Below, piece after piece: positions 52,331-62,185 of a stretch of DNA of 64,000 nucleotides; the stretch's first letter is position 1, and every line of letters starts with the position of its first letter. Source of the stretch: Thereva unica (lineage: Eukaryota; Arthropoda; Insecta; Diptera; Therevidae); assembly GCA_949987705.1 (NCBI GenBank), contig OX465281.1, positions 139,362,876-139,426,875 of the forward strand, written 5' to 3'. The position numbers and the translations under genes were made by a program. The notes beneath the pieces were generated by a model that was not told the DNA's origin, did not search any database, and saw only the letters and a program-made list of their open reading frames with translations.

Positions 52331-52930
52331 CGTTAGGTCAGGTTAAAATGGCTGCCTACTTAAGCCCGACATTGGGCACATTGTGATGCCATCCTATGTA
52401 GTGTTGGAATAAAGTTCAGGCCATTTTAAGCCATTTTGAGCTTTTGATAAAGCGACAGAGGTTAGGAGCACCAATATTTTGCAGCTCGCTTAATCCATTA
52501 AGGAAGAGTGAGCCAAGGAAGGTCCTCTTTTTCTTCCGAGGGCGGGACATGTACAGAGAATATGGGAGACAGTTTCTTCTTCTTATTCATTACCACAACT
52601 TCTTCATAAGTCGTTGTGGGGAAGTTCTAATCTTTCGGCGTGCGGGGCAAAGGTACAGTGACCGGTCAGCACCTTTACTATATGGCTTACCTCCTTTTTG
52701 GTTCAACTGAACAAGAGATGTTGAACGCTTTGCGTCCAAAGTTGGCAACATTGCATGAAGATTCCGGCACACCGTTGCTGTGATCCAACTCAACCCAGCT
52801 CGAGCCAAGCTGATTTTCCTCACAGCTTGTTTGTAGGAGGCAAGGGCATTCCCATCCGGCTTAAGTGGGGTGTGCTTTCCACTTCGTTTCCCTGTCTGCA
52901 AGCTCATCAGCAGCAGGTCGTTACCAAAAC
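52330..52930 (-). pseudogene. decayed LINE 3' end (RNase H tail and C-terminal region)
   Basis: On the minus strand, pieces read DELADR-like, then LDAKRSTSLVQL, the usual C-terminal segment of LOA/R1-type ORF2 after RNase H, then a Cys/His-like and FIKSSKW-like end split over frames. Several stops and shifts. The clade is uncertain. Confidence 0.55.
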
Positions 52931-53049
52931 ATTTTTGATTTGATATGGTCCTGTAAATTGAATTGGTTGAAGCTTATGACTTTCTCTGGTAGATGGTCGT
53001 TCATATGTGGTTAATACGAGGTCGTTAAGTGATTACGGTTTATGCGATG

Positions 53050-54000
53050 TATGCATCCATCCATTAATGACTTCTTCTTATTTAACGGCTCTACAATCGC
53101 TTTACCGTCCCGCCCTCTCGTAACTATTCTCGCCACCAATCCCGATTCTATCCAGCCATCCTTCCAGCGAACGTTGGGTTTCCCTCGCTATCGCCCTCAT
53201 AGATGTTACCGTAGAGAACTTTCCGATCCTGTCCATCTTCACTCATTAGAGCTAGATACCATGTCCACCGGGACCTACCGCGCTTTGATTTCTCCACAAC
53301 ATCTATGTCGCTATAACGCTCGTAGATCTCGTCGTTGTATTATCTCCATCATCATTGGCACTACAGCCGTCTGTGAGCCTAGGCCTCCTCAAGAACTTTC
53401 GTTCAATGATCTTGGTCCTGTATCTCTGTGTTCTGGTTGGTAACCCAATTGTAAGTTCATTTTTATGTCACCTCTATATCTCTTCCTAGGTCTTGTAACC
53501 CTAATCGCTCTGGCCTTTGGAGGAACAGGAAGTTTGGGGCATTTCTGCAGGCATTCCCATTACATGTCCTATCTAATGTAGGCGTGATATATCTATGGTT
53601 GTGGCAGGTTCTTTATATATTTAGTACAATTTGGGGTTGTATCTTCTTCACAACAATTTTCCGAAGGAAGTTACTGTCGAACAAGGTTGAGAGGTTAGAG
53701 TGCTTGGATTTGAAGTGTCTTGACACACTGCAGTAGGTTTTGTTGGCTTTTAGAAGCCGTGCGCGTATTTCTAGTACCATGCTATAGTGGGCTGCTACTA
53801 TTGACTCAAGGTAGGTAAATACTTTTACCACTTCAAAATCGTATTCCTCTACCTTGATTGTGGGACCAATGTTAGGTGTTCTTGCAGACGAGGCCACCAT
53901 ATATGTACTTTGTTTAGCTTTCGTTGATTTGCAGTCCCAGCTTTCGTGCCGCCGGTTCAATCTGGGTGAAAGCTACTTGTACTGTTCTTGATGGTCTTCC
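53050..54000 (-). pseudogene. decayed RTE-like LINE reverse transcriptase fragment
   Basis: A minus-strand frame 53960-53613 reads TKAKQSTYMV, IKVEEYDFEVVKVFTYLESIV, EIRARLLKANKTYCSV, which I recognise from the RT thumb region of RTE-type elements (endonuclease-reverse transcriptase annotations). To its left, pieces with WLDRIG-like and GRPRxRW-like character appear in other frames. No catalytic box remains. Confidence 0.55.
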
Positions 54001-54109
54001 GATGATGTCAGTGTCATAAGTAGACTGCGAAAGTTTATGAACTTATTTGTTTAAGGTCAGAGAGGAGGTAATGTGGTATATTTACATGAATTGATAAATT
54101 CTATGTTTA

Positions 54110-54260
54110 TTTATGCATGCATATCGCAATATGCATTTTATATGCATTACATATGCAAAAGCATATGTCGCATATGCAAAAGCATATGTCGCATATGCAA
54201 ATGCATATGCAGCATATGCAAATGCATATGCAACTTATGCAAATGCATATGAAATTTGCA
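54110..54260. repeat. palindromic ATGCAT-rich array, left
   Basis: Units such as GCATATGCAAAAGCATATGT and GCATATGCAAATGCATATGC repeat about seven times. Each is itself nearly palindromic. The octamer ATGCAAAT occurs repeatedly. Confidence 0.85.
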
Positions 54261-54553
54261 TGAGTTGCATAATTCATATTTACATAAGTCAGGTCATTTG
54301 CCTTGCGCAAAGTCATATTCTACTGAATTGACATGCCCTGTTTGTACCGTAAAAGTGGTGTTCAACTGACGTTTTAAAGATTGAAACATTTAAAAATTAA
54401 ATGTTTAATGTATTTGAAGCATATCTTTAATTCTAAGTGTATTTAACGGTTATTACTAGAATATTAAAGGATTTTTTTATCATTTTATTGGTAATAGTTT
54501 ATGTGAAGTTCATCGGAAAGTTAATTGAAATTTTTCGATATTCTAAACACTTG

Positions 54554-56334
54554 TAGACTAAGTGCCCGCGAACAAAAAAAAAATCATACATATCCACTTG
54601 AAACTTTTTGTATCGATTAATGACACCTAGTCTACCACAAACATTCCATATACGTTGTCCGACAAAAAAACATTGTCTTTAACGTGGAAAAAGGAACCAA
54701 AATAAACGGCTTCATAAAAATATGTTTAATACACTACCCACGAAGTGTATTATACAGTCAGCGTCAAAAGTAGCGCAACACCTAAGGAGTCCATTTCACG
54801 CGTCATCCATCAATTCCATCAGTCGTGATTGATGCAAATCAAAATATTCGAATAATTACATCAGTCATCAGCTTAGGCGTTAGGTTATACATCAGTCATA
54901 GCAGTTACTATGGCAAAACTGGCAGCAACACCTGACGGGACCGCCTAAAATTTTATCATTCGCTTTGAATATCGCCCTCATGTAAAAACTGAAAATAGTG
55001 CTTAATATCTTAAAATAATGCTGTCTTTATTTTTCACCAAAATTTTATTAAAACTATTAAAACAAGAAAACTGTACTTCATTTAACAAAAAAAGCTCTAA
55101 ACTTATCAATCAAAAATGAGGTAAAATTTGGAATTTTATGTTTTAACATTTTTTACAATTGCAATGAATTATTTTATAAAATATTTTGTTGATAAATAAA
55201 GCATTATTTTAGGATGTTAAACACTATTTTCCGTTTTTACATGACGGCAATATTCAAGGCAAAAGTTAAAATTTTTAGGTGTTCCGTCACTTATGATGTT
55301 GAGTATAGGTGCAAATTACACTGTCCAACACTCGGTCCTCCCATTAAAACGGTTTGTGTATGATGCAGGTATTACACTAAGCATTCACGAAAGAGAGGCA
55401 TCGTGTAGCGATTGTGATGCATGTGTTCGTTTTTGATTACAGTATAAGAATATCGGTTGCCTTTGCTAGAAGCATTCGCGGCTTGTTTGTAACATACAAT
55501 TATTTTGGGTTCAGGCGGAATGTTAATCAGTCACTCTTTTTGTATGGCTTACTAACTGAAGAAACTGCTCAGAAAAAAAGGTTTGTTTGTTCTTGTATAA
55601 AAAATACTTCAACACTGTGCAACCGCTACTGGGAACATAAAGACATTATGAGAGGGTATAATCTAGCTAGGATTTAGTAGAAGTAGAAGACATTGATACA
55701 GATACAGATTTGAGGGCGGGGCCGTTGGAGGTCAACGGACTACATTATAATGTCATTGTTATAAAAATTTTGTTTTTTTGTCGGACTATGGAGTAGGCGC
55801 GATTAACGTGTCCGACAGTTTTATCACACAAGAGGCAGTAGCTTTTGTCATATAATACCGTTTTCGTCCGACGGTTATCTATAAATTTTTTCCCTTCATG
55901 AAATAGAGGACTTTGACTCGTCGGACGGCGAAATCGGCAAACAAATTTTGTCAGACACATATACCATGGAATTCCACATATTTTTCTTAAGCGATCCTGA
56001 AAAAATCAGATGGTTATTAATAAATTTTTGGAAGCCCATAACTTAGCAGGTTTGGGGTGGTAGACATCCTTAACGGTCCAACATTTTTGTCGGACGAGTT
56101 TTGTTTCGCGCGTATCATCGCCATCTCATGCGACTATGATTGTTAAAAAAACAGTATCTATAAATTTTTTGGGCACCATAAAAAGGTTGACTTTCGAGCA
56201 GCCTGGAGGAAAAAAGCCGCGATTTCAGGAATTTTCGCAGAGCAAAAGGTGGTAGACTAGGTGTCCTTAATCTATACAAAAAATTTCAAGTGGTTATGTA
56301 TGAATATATTTTTTGTTCGCGGGCACTTAGTCTA
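54554..56334. mobile_element. TIR element, ends TAGACTAAGTGCCCGCG
   Basis: Inverted ends of about 88 bp with about 90 percent match by eye (54554-54641 and 56247-56334), with further inverted blocks inside (GTCCGACAAAAA near 54658 and its inverse near 56085). Target duplication TTG (54551-54553 and 56335-56337). No transposase frame recognised. It contains a smaller palindromic element. Confidence 0.85.
54935..55291. mobile_element. palindromic MITE-like element nested in the TIR element
   Basis: The left half (ACGGGACCGCCTAAAATTTT, then TTTGAATATCGCC, CATGTAAAAACTGAAAATAG) is mirrored on the right with scattered changes (CCGTTTTTACATGACGGC, AATATTCAAGGC, AATTTTTAGGTGTTCCGTC). Arms are over 100 bp with a short AT-rich centre. 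No target duplication could be fixed. Confidence 0.75.
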
Positions 56335-56534
56335 TTGCACGTGTTTAAAAAAACGCGTCGAAATCAAGATAATCAATAAGATAATCAAGTGCCCGTGAGT
56401 GTACAACTATAATACAAGTCGTAAGAAACTGTACAGTACAAAATGTAAAAAACGGACAAAATTAATGTTCGATTTTTATTAATTTAAGTTAGTTTTTCAC
56501 ATTTTTAAATTAATGTTATGAAGTATTTAGAATT

Positions 56535-56720
56535 TTTACATATATGCAGTTATATATGCACTTATGCATTTACATATGCTTTTATATGAAAACATATGCA
56601 CTTATGCAAAAATATGCAGAATATGCATTATGAATCATATGTTTTTGAAACCGCATACGAAAATTATTAATATTTTTCAAGGTTTAGAAGAAAATTATGA
56701 TGTTTTTTGTATATGCATTT
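56535..56720. repeat. ATGCAT-rich array, right
   Basis: Looser units ATATGCACTTATGCA and CATATGC-like blocks, similar in character to 54110-54260, on the other side of the TIR element. Confidence 0.7.
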
Positions 56721-58895
56721 GCATAAAATTCCGCAGTCTAGTCATAAGCCATCAGTATTTGTGGAGGATTCTGCCCTTTAATGTCACCCCTGGATTATTT
56801 TCTCCAACACTAAATTGAAAAGGACAAGCCGGTCGGAGTCCATTATAGACCAGACCTATAAGGACAGTGGTCCGGACGTTTAAATCCTTATCGCAGATAA
56901 TGTCATTTAAAATTTTCCAGCCGAATGACATGCAATGAAGATGAAGATTTTACTTTGTTAGATGCTGTGAATTATAATCAATGTTAAACAAACGTAGGGG
57001 GTGTTCTTGTCAAGGACTTACTTTCTTTGTAAGTCGATAATGAAAATGTTAATGAAAGTACTAGTATTTAGAAGAGGCACTTGATACCGTTGTTTAAGCA
57101 CTATTTCTACCAAGAGGTGTCGAAAGACACTTTTCAAAGTATGCGTGTGGAAAATGCTTAGTAGAGAAACCATTGATTTGTAAAAACTGTGATATTAAAT
57201 AAGGAAAAAGTTTCATTACAGTGCTGCTTTTATGATTACTGTTTTTTCTTGTTACAAAGATTGAAAAGACACCGTTTGGTCAAAATAGGTACACACAAAA
57301 TCGTGGTAGAAATAGTGTTAAAAAATAATTTCTCAGATGAGGCTTCTATAAACTAATATATATTCAAAACAAAGGTTGAACATTGTAATAATTGCAAGAA
57401 TATTTATTAAAACAAGGAGAATGGCTTGGACTTAAAAATGAGTCCCTTTTAAATAGTAAAAATTACATAAACAGTACTAATCCGGGGTCTTACATTCGCC
57501 TTGACAACTTCTTTTTGATTTGGGTAAAGCTCATATCAAAATTTTTGGGAAGGGGTTTAGTGAACGGTCGCAAGAAATTCCATTAAATCAAAACCTATGC
57601 AAAAGTGCTATACCAGAAAAGACAGAAACATTGCTAATAACGATTAATAAATAGCTTGGTGTACTGTATGCCCTCTATATTTCCCTCTTATCCTCTTTGT
57701 TCTTGCCGTATATGCAAATATAGTTGTGCTTGTTTGATCACAACAAATCGTGGGTTGTGCCTACGTTTTAAAATGCGCCTACGGTAGTGTTATATACTAT
57801 GCAAAATATAAACTCGCAAAATATAAATTCGAAGGAGTATATACTATCGTTTGTGAAAAAATTGCATGATCTACAGTTGTTATTGTAATTATTTTTGCGA
57901 TAAAACCTACCATTTAAGAGATATTTGTTTTTGAATGTTGGATCTTGGAAAATTTTGTAAAGTAAGTTCGATATATTGGACTAGATGTATTTTTGTTCCA
58001 GTAAGCACTTTGGGAACGAGTCCCCCAAATTTTGACAGCAAGTGGTGTCACGGCTCCCAAGTTGTGTTCAAAACATCAGGCCAGTTCAAAGAAAAGTGTG
58101 TTTAAAATGCATGAATACGATGCAACTAACAAAAATGTCAAATATTCCAAGTAACTCCCAAAAAAATTGAAAAATTAGGAGTTTCAAACAAAGTGGAAAC
58201 ATATTTGTTTTTGATATAACGTGTAAATTTAATAAATAAACCACCTGGTTCCACTATTAGAGCAGGCAGCAAAGGAACTTTCGACCGCGTCATCGCGTCA
58301 CAGGATAAATTTTCTATTTAGGATAGTATTTTTATAATTGTGTTAGGAAACGTTGAGTTGCCAAGGTATATCCTGGTACCATAAGGGATATATTATTATA
58401 AACAGTTATTTTATAACAAAACGAAAATTAAAATTTTAACAATTTTGTAATATTTTTGGACGGATGTAGAACTAGAAATGTAATATAACTTTTTTTCGTA
58501 AAGTTGATAATTTAAATACACATTAATCTTTAAAAATTAAAAATTTTCCAATCATTTTACAATTCTTAATTTTTTATATCATTTAAACTCCCAAAAAATC
58601 TTATTAGCAATTTTAATATTTTAATTGTTTTTTATATTTTTAATGCGCCAGCCTAATCGTTCGTTTACGAAAAAAAGTTAGTTAAAAACAATATAAGACC
58701 CATTTCATTTTATTATCACAATCGCAGGTAGAAAATATTCTTTTCCTTTCCAAAGATTCTATTTCAGTTACTACCACACCTAAAAGTTATTGCGCACACA
58801 CATCCTGCTTAGCAGTGAAAAACTTGAAGAGAGAGTCATGATGAGTTTCGCTCTCAAAGAAAACAAAAAGCTCGGATGGGTTACGACTTGTGACC
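56721..58895. other. long unassigned AT-rich stretch
   Basis: No open frame with coding character and no recognised transposon protein. Contains short AT-rich repeats (for example AATTAAAAATTTT near 58530). Confidence 0.4.
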
Positions 58896-58970
58896 CATTT
58901 TGGACGTCATAACCCATTGTTCCTGTTGTTCCCTCTGTATGTTAAGTACTCTGTGGTGATAGTATACCAG

Positions 58971-59449
58971 GAGCGCGTTCAAAAACCTTACTATGGTTAA
59001 CCATGGTTAACTATGGTAAACTTTTGTCGTTCAAAAACTCCGTGGTTAACTACAACATAACCACGAGCATAACTTTTTGGCGTTCAAAAACTCCCGTGGT
59101 TAACCATGGTGTAGTTAAATTTTAACCATGCTCGGGAGCATGGTTAGCGATAGTTAAGAAGAAGAAGAATAAAAACAATTTTTTGACATTTGTTTTAATG
59201 TTAATAATGAACAAATCAAAGTGGGATTTGTGAGATTATTTTAAATAAATAATTATTGGAAATAATTGAGGCAAATAGCCAACACTATTTTATGAAAAAA
59301 AAATTTTAAATTTTCTTTACCACGTAGTTAACCACGGTACGTTCAAAAACCTCCATGGTTAAACATAAACTTTCGTGGTTAAGTGAAGTGATGTAGCATA
59401 ACCACAGCTTACCTCGTGGTTTACTATAGTAAAGTTTTTGAACGCGCTC
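58971..59449. mobile_element. MITE, TIR GAGCGCGTTCAAAAAC
   Basis: 479 bp. Inverted ends with few mismatches over about 34 bp. Target duplication CAG (58968-58970 and 59450-59452). The motif CGTTCAAAAACTCC(G) with GTGGTTAAC follows several times inside, so the TIR is itself partly tandem. No coding capacity. Confidence 0.85.
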
Positions 59450-59530
59450 CAGCTTCAGTGCTGTGTACCTTAATAAGAGCTATGGTGGGTGTTGGTTTCT
59501 CTGCTGGGTAGGTGTGCACCGGTGTCGTAG

Positions 59531-60690
59531 TCAAGTGATCTGGATCAGTTTGTAGTGGATTGTTTCGAGGTGAGGCATTAATCTTATTATCAAGATGTAG
59601 GAAAGTGTTATGTTTTCTTTGGCATTTATGGTATGAGGAGGTTTTTGGGCAGTGACTTGAAGTGAGTATAGACCCTTGCGTTGAGTGTAATTAAGACACT
59701 GGTTAGGGTTCATTTTTTTCAATTGTGGGCATTCACGAAACAGGTGAAATTTGTTGCAAGGGCACTTATGTAACTGTAGATCCTTAACAAGGATCCTCTT
59801 GAATATGTAGGGTTTGTTAATTGGTATGGTTGGGTTAAATGTACCTTGGTGCATTCTGGTTTACTATCGAATTTGTTTTCGCGAGTAATAGTTTTTGCGC
59901 CCCCAATATATTCTAAGGTACGGAATCGTCTGTCAATGAAGTTCTTAAATTCGGTGATGGTGGGTAAAGTGTTTGCGTCATTGCGGGTGTTTAAATTTGT
60001 TTCTGAATGTGTGATTGTTTCACGATTCAGTTTTTGGGTAAGAATGTGTATTACTAATGGGTCCAAATTTGTGGCTTTTAGTGCTTCAGTCGCATTTGCG
60101 ACTTTTAGTGCTTAAGTGCAATTTGTCCAGCATTCTTCTTAATTGTTTAGCAGTCTCTTGACTATGGGTAGGCATGGATATTAACAGGTTCAGTTGGGTG
60201 GTAATTAGGATGCGATAATTGTGATATCGCTCCTTCTTAAACAAATCGTGAAAAGATAAACAAATCGTGAAAAGAAGGCCAGTTCACGTAATTTCCGGAA
60301 AAGGTTGGTACATTAATTCTGGGTAACTTGATATCGGTATTTTCTGACCGGTGCAAGGGTAAATGGTGTTGACGGAACTGATAATGGAACTGGTCATTAA
60401 TCCATAGGCTTGGCAGTAGGTTTCTTCTAACTCACTAAAGACATCGTCTTTGAAATACTTAATGTTTTTATGTTCGCTGCTGTACATATAGCTTTAACAA
60501 CATGCGATGGGGTTTTTCTATGTTTTGCCTCTGTACTACTGTATTTAATTAAAGTTTACGCTCAGTGATGTACTCTTCCTTCAATCTGTCTTTCGACGTT
60601 CTTTTTATAATTTTTTATGAATCGCTCAAGCTCTGTCTGATTAATAGCTTGATCAGAAATTAATTCGTTGATAGTGGGAATCAAATTACT
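59531..60690 (-). pseudogene. gag: BEL/Pao gag fragment, decayed
   Basis: Reading minus: TINELISDQAINQTELERF near 60650, DVFSELEETYCQAYG near 60460, KIPISSYPELMYQPF near 60320, DPLVIHILTQKLNRETI near 60050, then a broken zinc-knuckle stretch (CPCNKFHLFRECPQL) near 59720. The order matches BEL Gag and parallels BEL A gag. Pieces lie in several frames. No protease or pol follows on the left. Confidence 0.75.
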
Positions 60691-61298
60691 GGTTTCTGAA
60701 TAACCTTCCATAGATCTGGGGCACTCGTGTGTTGTCGCAAGCTCACGGGAGTTGGGTGGTATTGTGGTAGGTAAGGTATTATGGGCAAACAGTTCAGGGA
60801 TCGATCAACAAAAAAAAAGTTTACTAACCTTAACTCTTTATTCTGATGTTGATTACTGATGATTCTGATGTTGGTTGTAACTTTACAATTACTGCAATTT
60901 CGCAAGATCTGGCTCGATGGATCAAAAAATGTTTAGTAACAAGTTAATTGGCAATTGGATTTCAAATAAAAAGTCACTGATTAATGCTTTGGGTAATAAT
61001 TATTTTTTTTTATGAAAATATTCCGTTCCCGTCCCGTCGTCACTGTTGTTGAATCTCTTTTCCGACTGATGAACTTTCGTTGTTCCATGGAGCTTGTTGA
61101 TTCTCGAGGCGGTGGTGAAAACGCTGATGTCAGTGCTGGGTGAGGTTTTTCACTTGCAGACCTTTCGCAACTCTAGTTGAACTTAAATTAGAGCAAGATA
61201 TTAGTGACTAATGTTTGCTCAATAACCACAAGTTTCGTCATCCCGGATGAGTTACTGGTTGATGATAATTAGGTTCTCATTATATTACATTCTAAGGG
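60691..61298. other. unassigned; may hold the leader of the BEL gag fragment
   Basis: Lies upstream (on the minus strand) of the decayed gag, where a BEL leader and 5' LTR would be, but no LTR ends or primer site could be recognised. Confidence 0.3.
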
Positions 61299-61370
61299 AT
61301 ATTTCCCGGCATTACATTTGCTGCAACCATCAGAGTCAATAAACTTTGTCCGCGTAAAAGTGTTAAGCTG
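61299..61370 (-). mobile_element. LINE 5'-region fragment
   Basis: TTTCCCGGCATTACATTTGC and the following 45 bases match LINE copy 5 near 41487-41560 (just upstream of and including the ORF2 start), then diverge. Confidence 0.7.
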
Positions 61371-61551
61371 CTGAGCTGACAGATACACGTGGAATTGCGG
61401 TGCGGGCAATGAAAGATAGAATAAAGTCTGGGTATTCAAAAACGCACCGACATAATATTGTTTCAACGCCACGCGCAAACCGCACAAGCTGCTTTACTTT
61501 CTACTAGTGTAAAAAAGGTTGGTGAACATTTTGTTTTGAGGCGTGTGCTGA

Positions 61552-62185
61552 TTTTTTTTTTTATGTTGCAGTGCTAAGCTCAGGAATCACCCTTTGTACT
61601 ACTAGTCCGTCATGTCATTTGTCACGTCATGGTGCAATGTCTAGCAGTAAGCTTAGTACGGGGGGGGGGGGGGGGGGGTTGGAGGGCTTATAAAGGAACG
61701 GGAGGGAATTGAAGAAGGTGGTGATGAACCCTGCGTTTGAACTCTTGGATGTTGTAGGTGCTCGGAAATACTGACTGCGAGAGATTATTCCACAGCCGAG
61801 TTGTTCTATTAACAAACGAATTCATATCTTGTTGAGTGCGTGAAAGGGGGAGTTGCAGGTGGAGGGAATGAGACGAGTGGGCTAATCTGGTGTTGCGGGT
61901 ATAAGAATGCCGTGGAGGCAGGAGAGCGTTTAGCTCGGAGGAACAGTCACTATGATAGTAGCGATAAAATTTTGTCAGTGCTGCTACATTCCTACGGTGG
62001 CTGAGGGTCTCGATGGTGGAGCAAGCGGTATCGTCATCAATTAATTTAAGGGCCTTTTTTGGACCTTATCTAACCATGCCAAGATGGTTATTGGAGCGCC
62101 GCCCCAAACGAGGGAGTTATATTCGAGAAGAGGCCGAATGTAGGATTTATAAATAACAGCACGGGCCGATGGCTGGAGGAGGAAC
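61552..62185 (-). mobile_element. LINE copy 7: 3' part, abutted by copy 6
   Basis: A T-run at 61552-61562 and the family 3' end, then RT C-terminal sequence up to 'gatggctggaggaggaac' at 62185, where the T-run of copy 6 begins. A run of about 18 G residues in the 3' UTR lies near 61662-61680. One base missing near 62060 breaks the frame. Confidence 0.88.

Larger units (their letters stand above)
50936..58955. mobile_element. region bounded by an inverted repeat, possibly one large interrupted TIR element
   Basis: The left end CACAGAGTACTTAATATACA and about 12 more bases recur inverted at 58925-58955 with one clear mismatch. Weaker similarity extends about 50-130 bases inward. A 2-bp GT flank on both sides is the only possible target duplication. 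Inside are decayed LINE pieces and smaller TIR elements. No transposase was recognised, so this could be a small element enlarged by later insertions. Confidence 0.55.

Noticed and set aside
53042..53443. 133-codon plus-strand frame
   Set aside because: Its minus strand fits the 3' part of a decayed RTE-like LINE better; no domain on the plus strand.
55414..55677. 87-codon plus-strand frame inside the TIR element, considered as a transposase remnant
   Set aside because: No DDE-like or zinc-finger pattern recognised; short and AT-driven.
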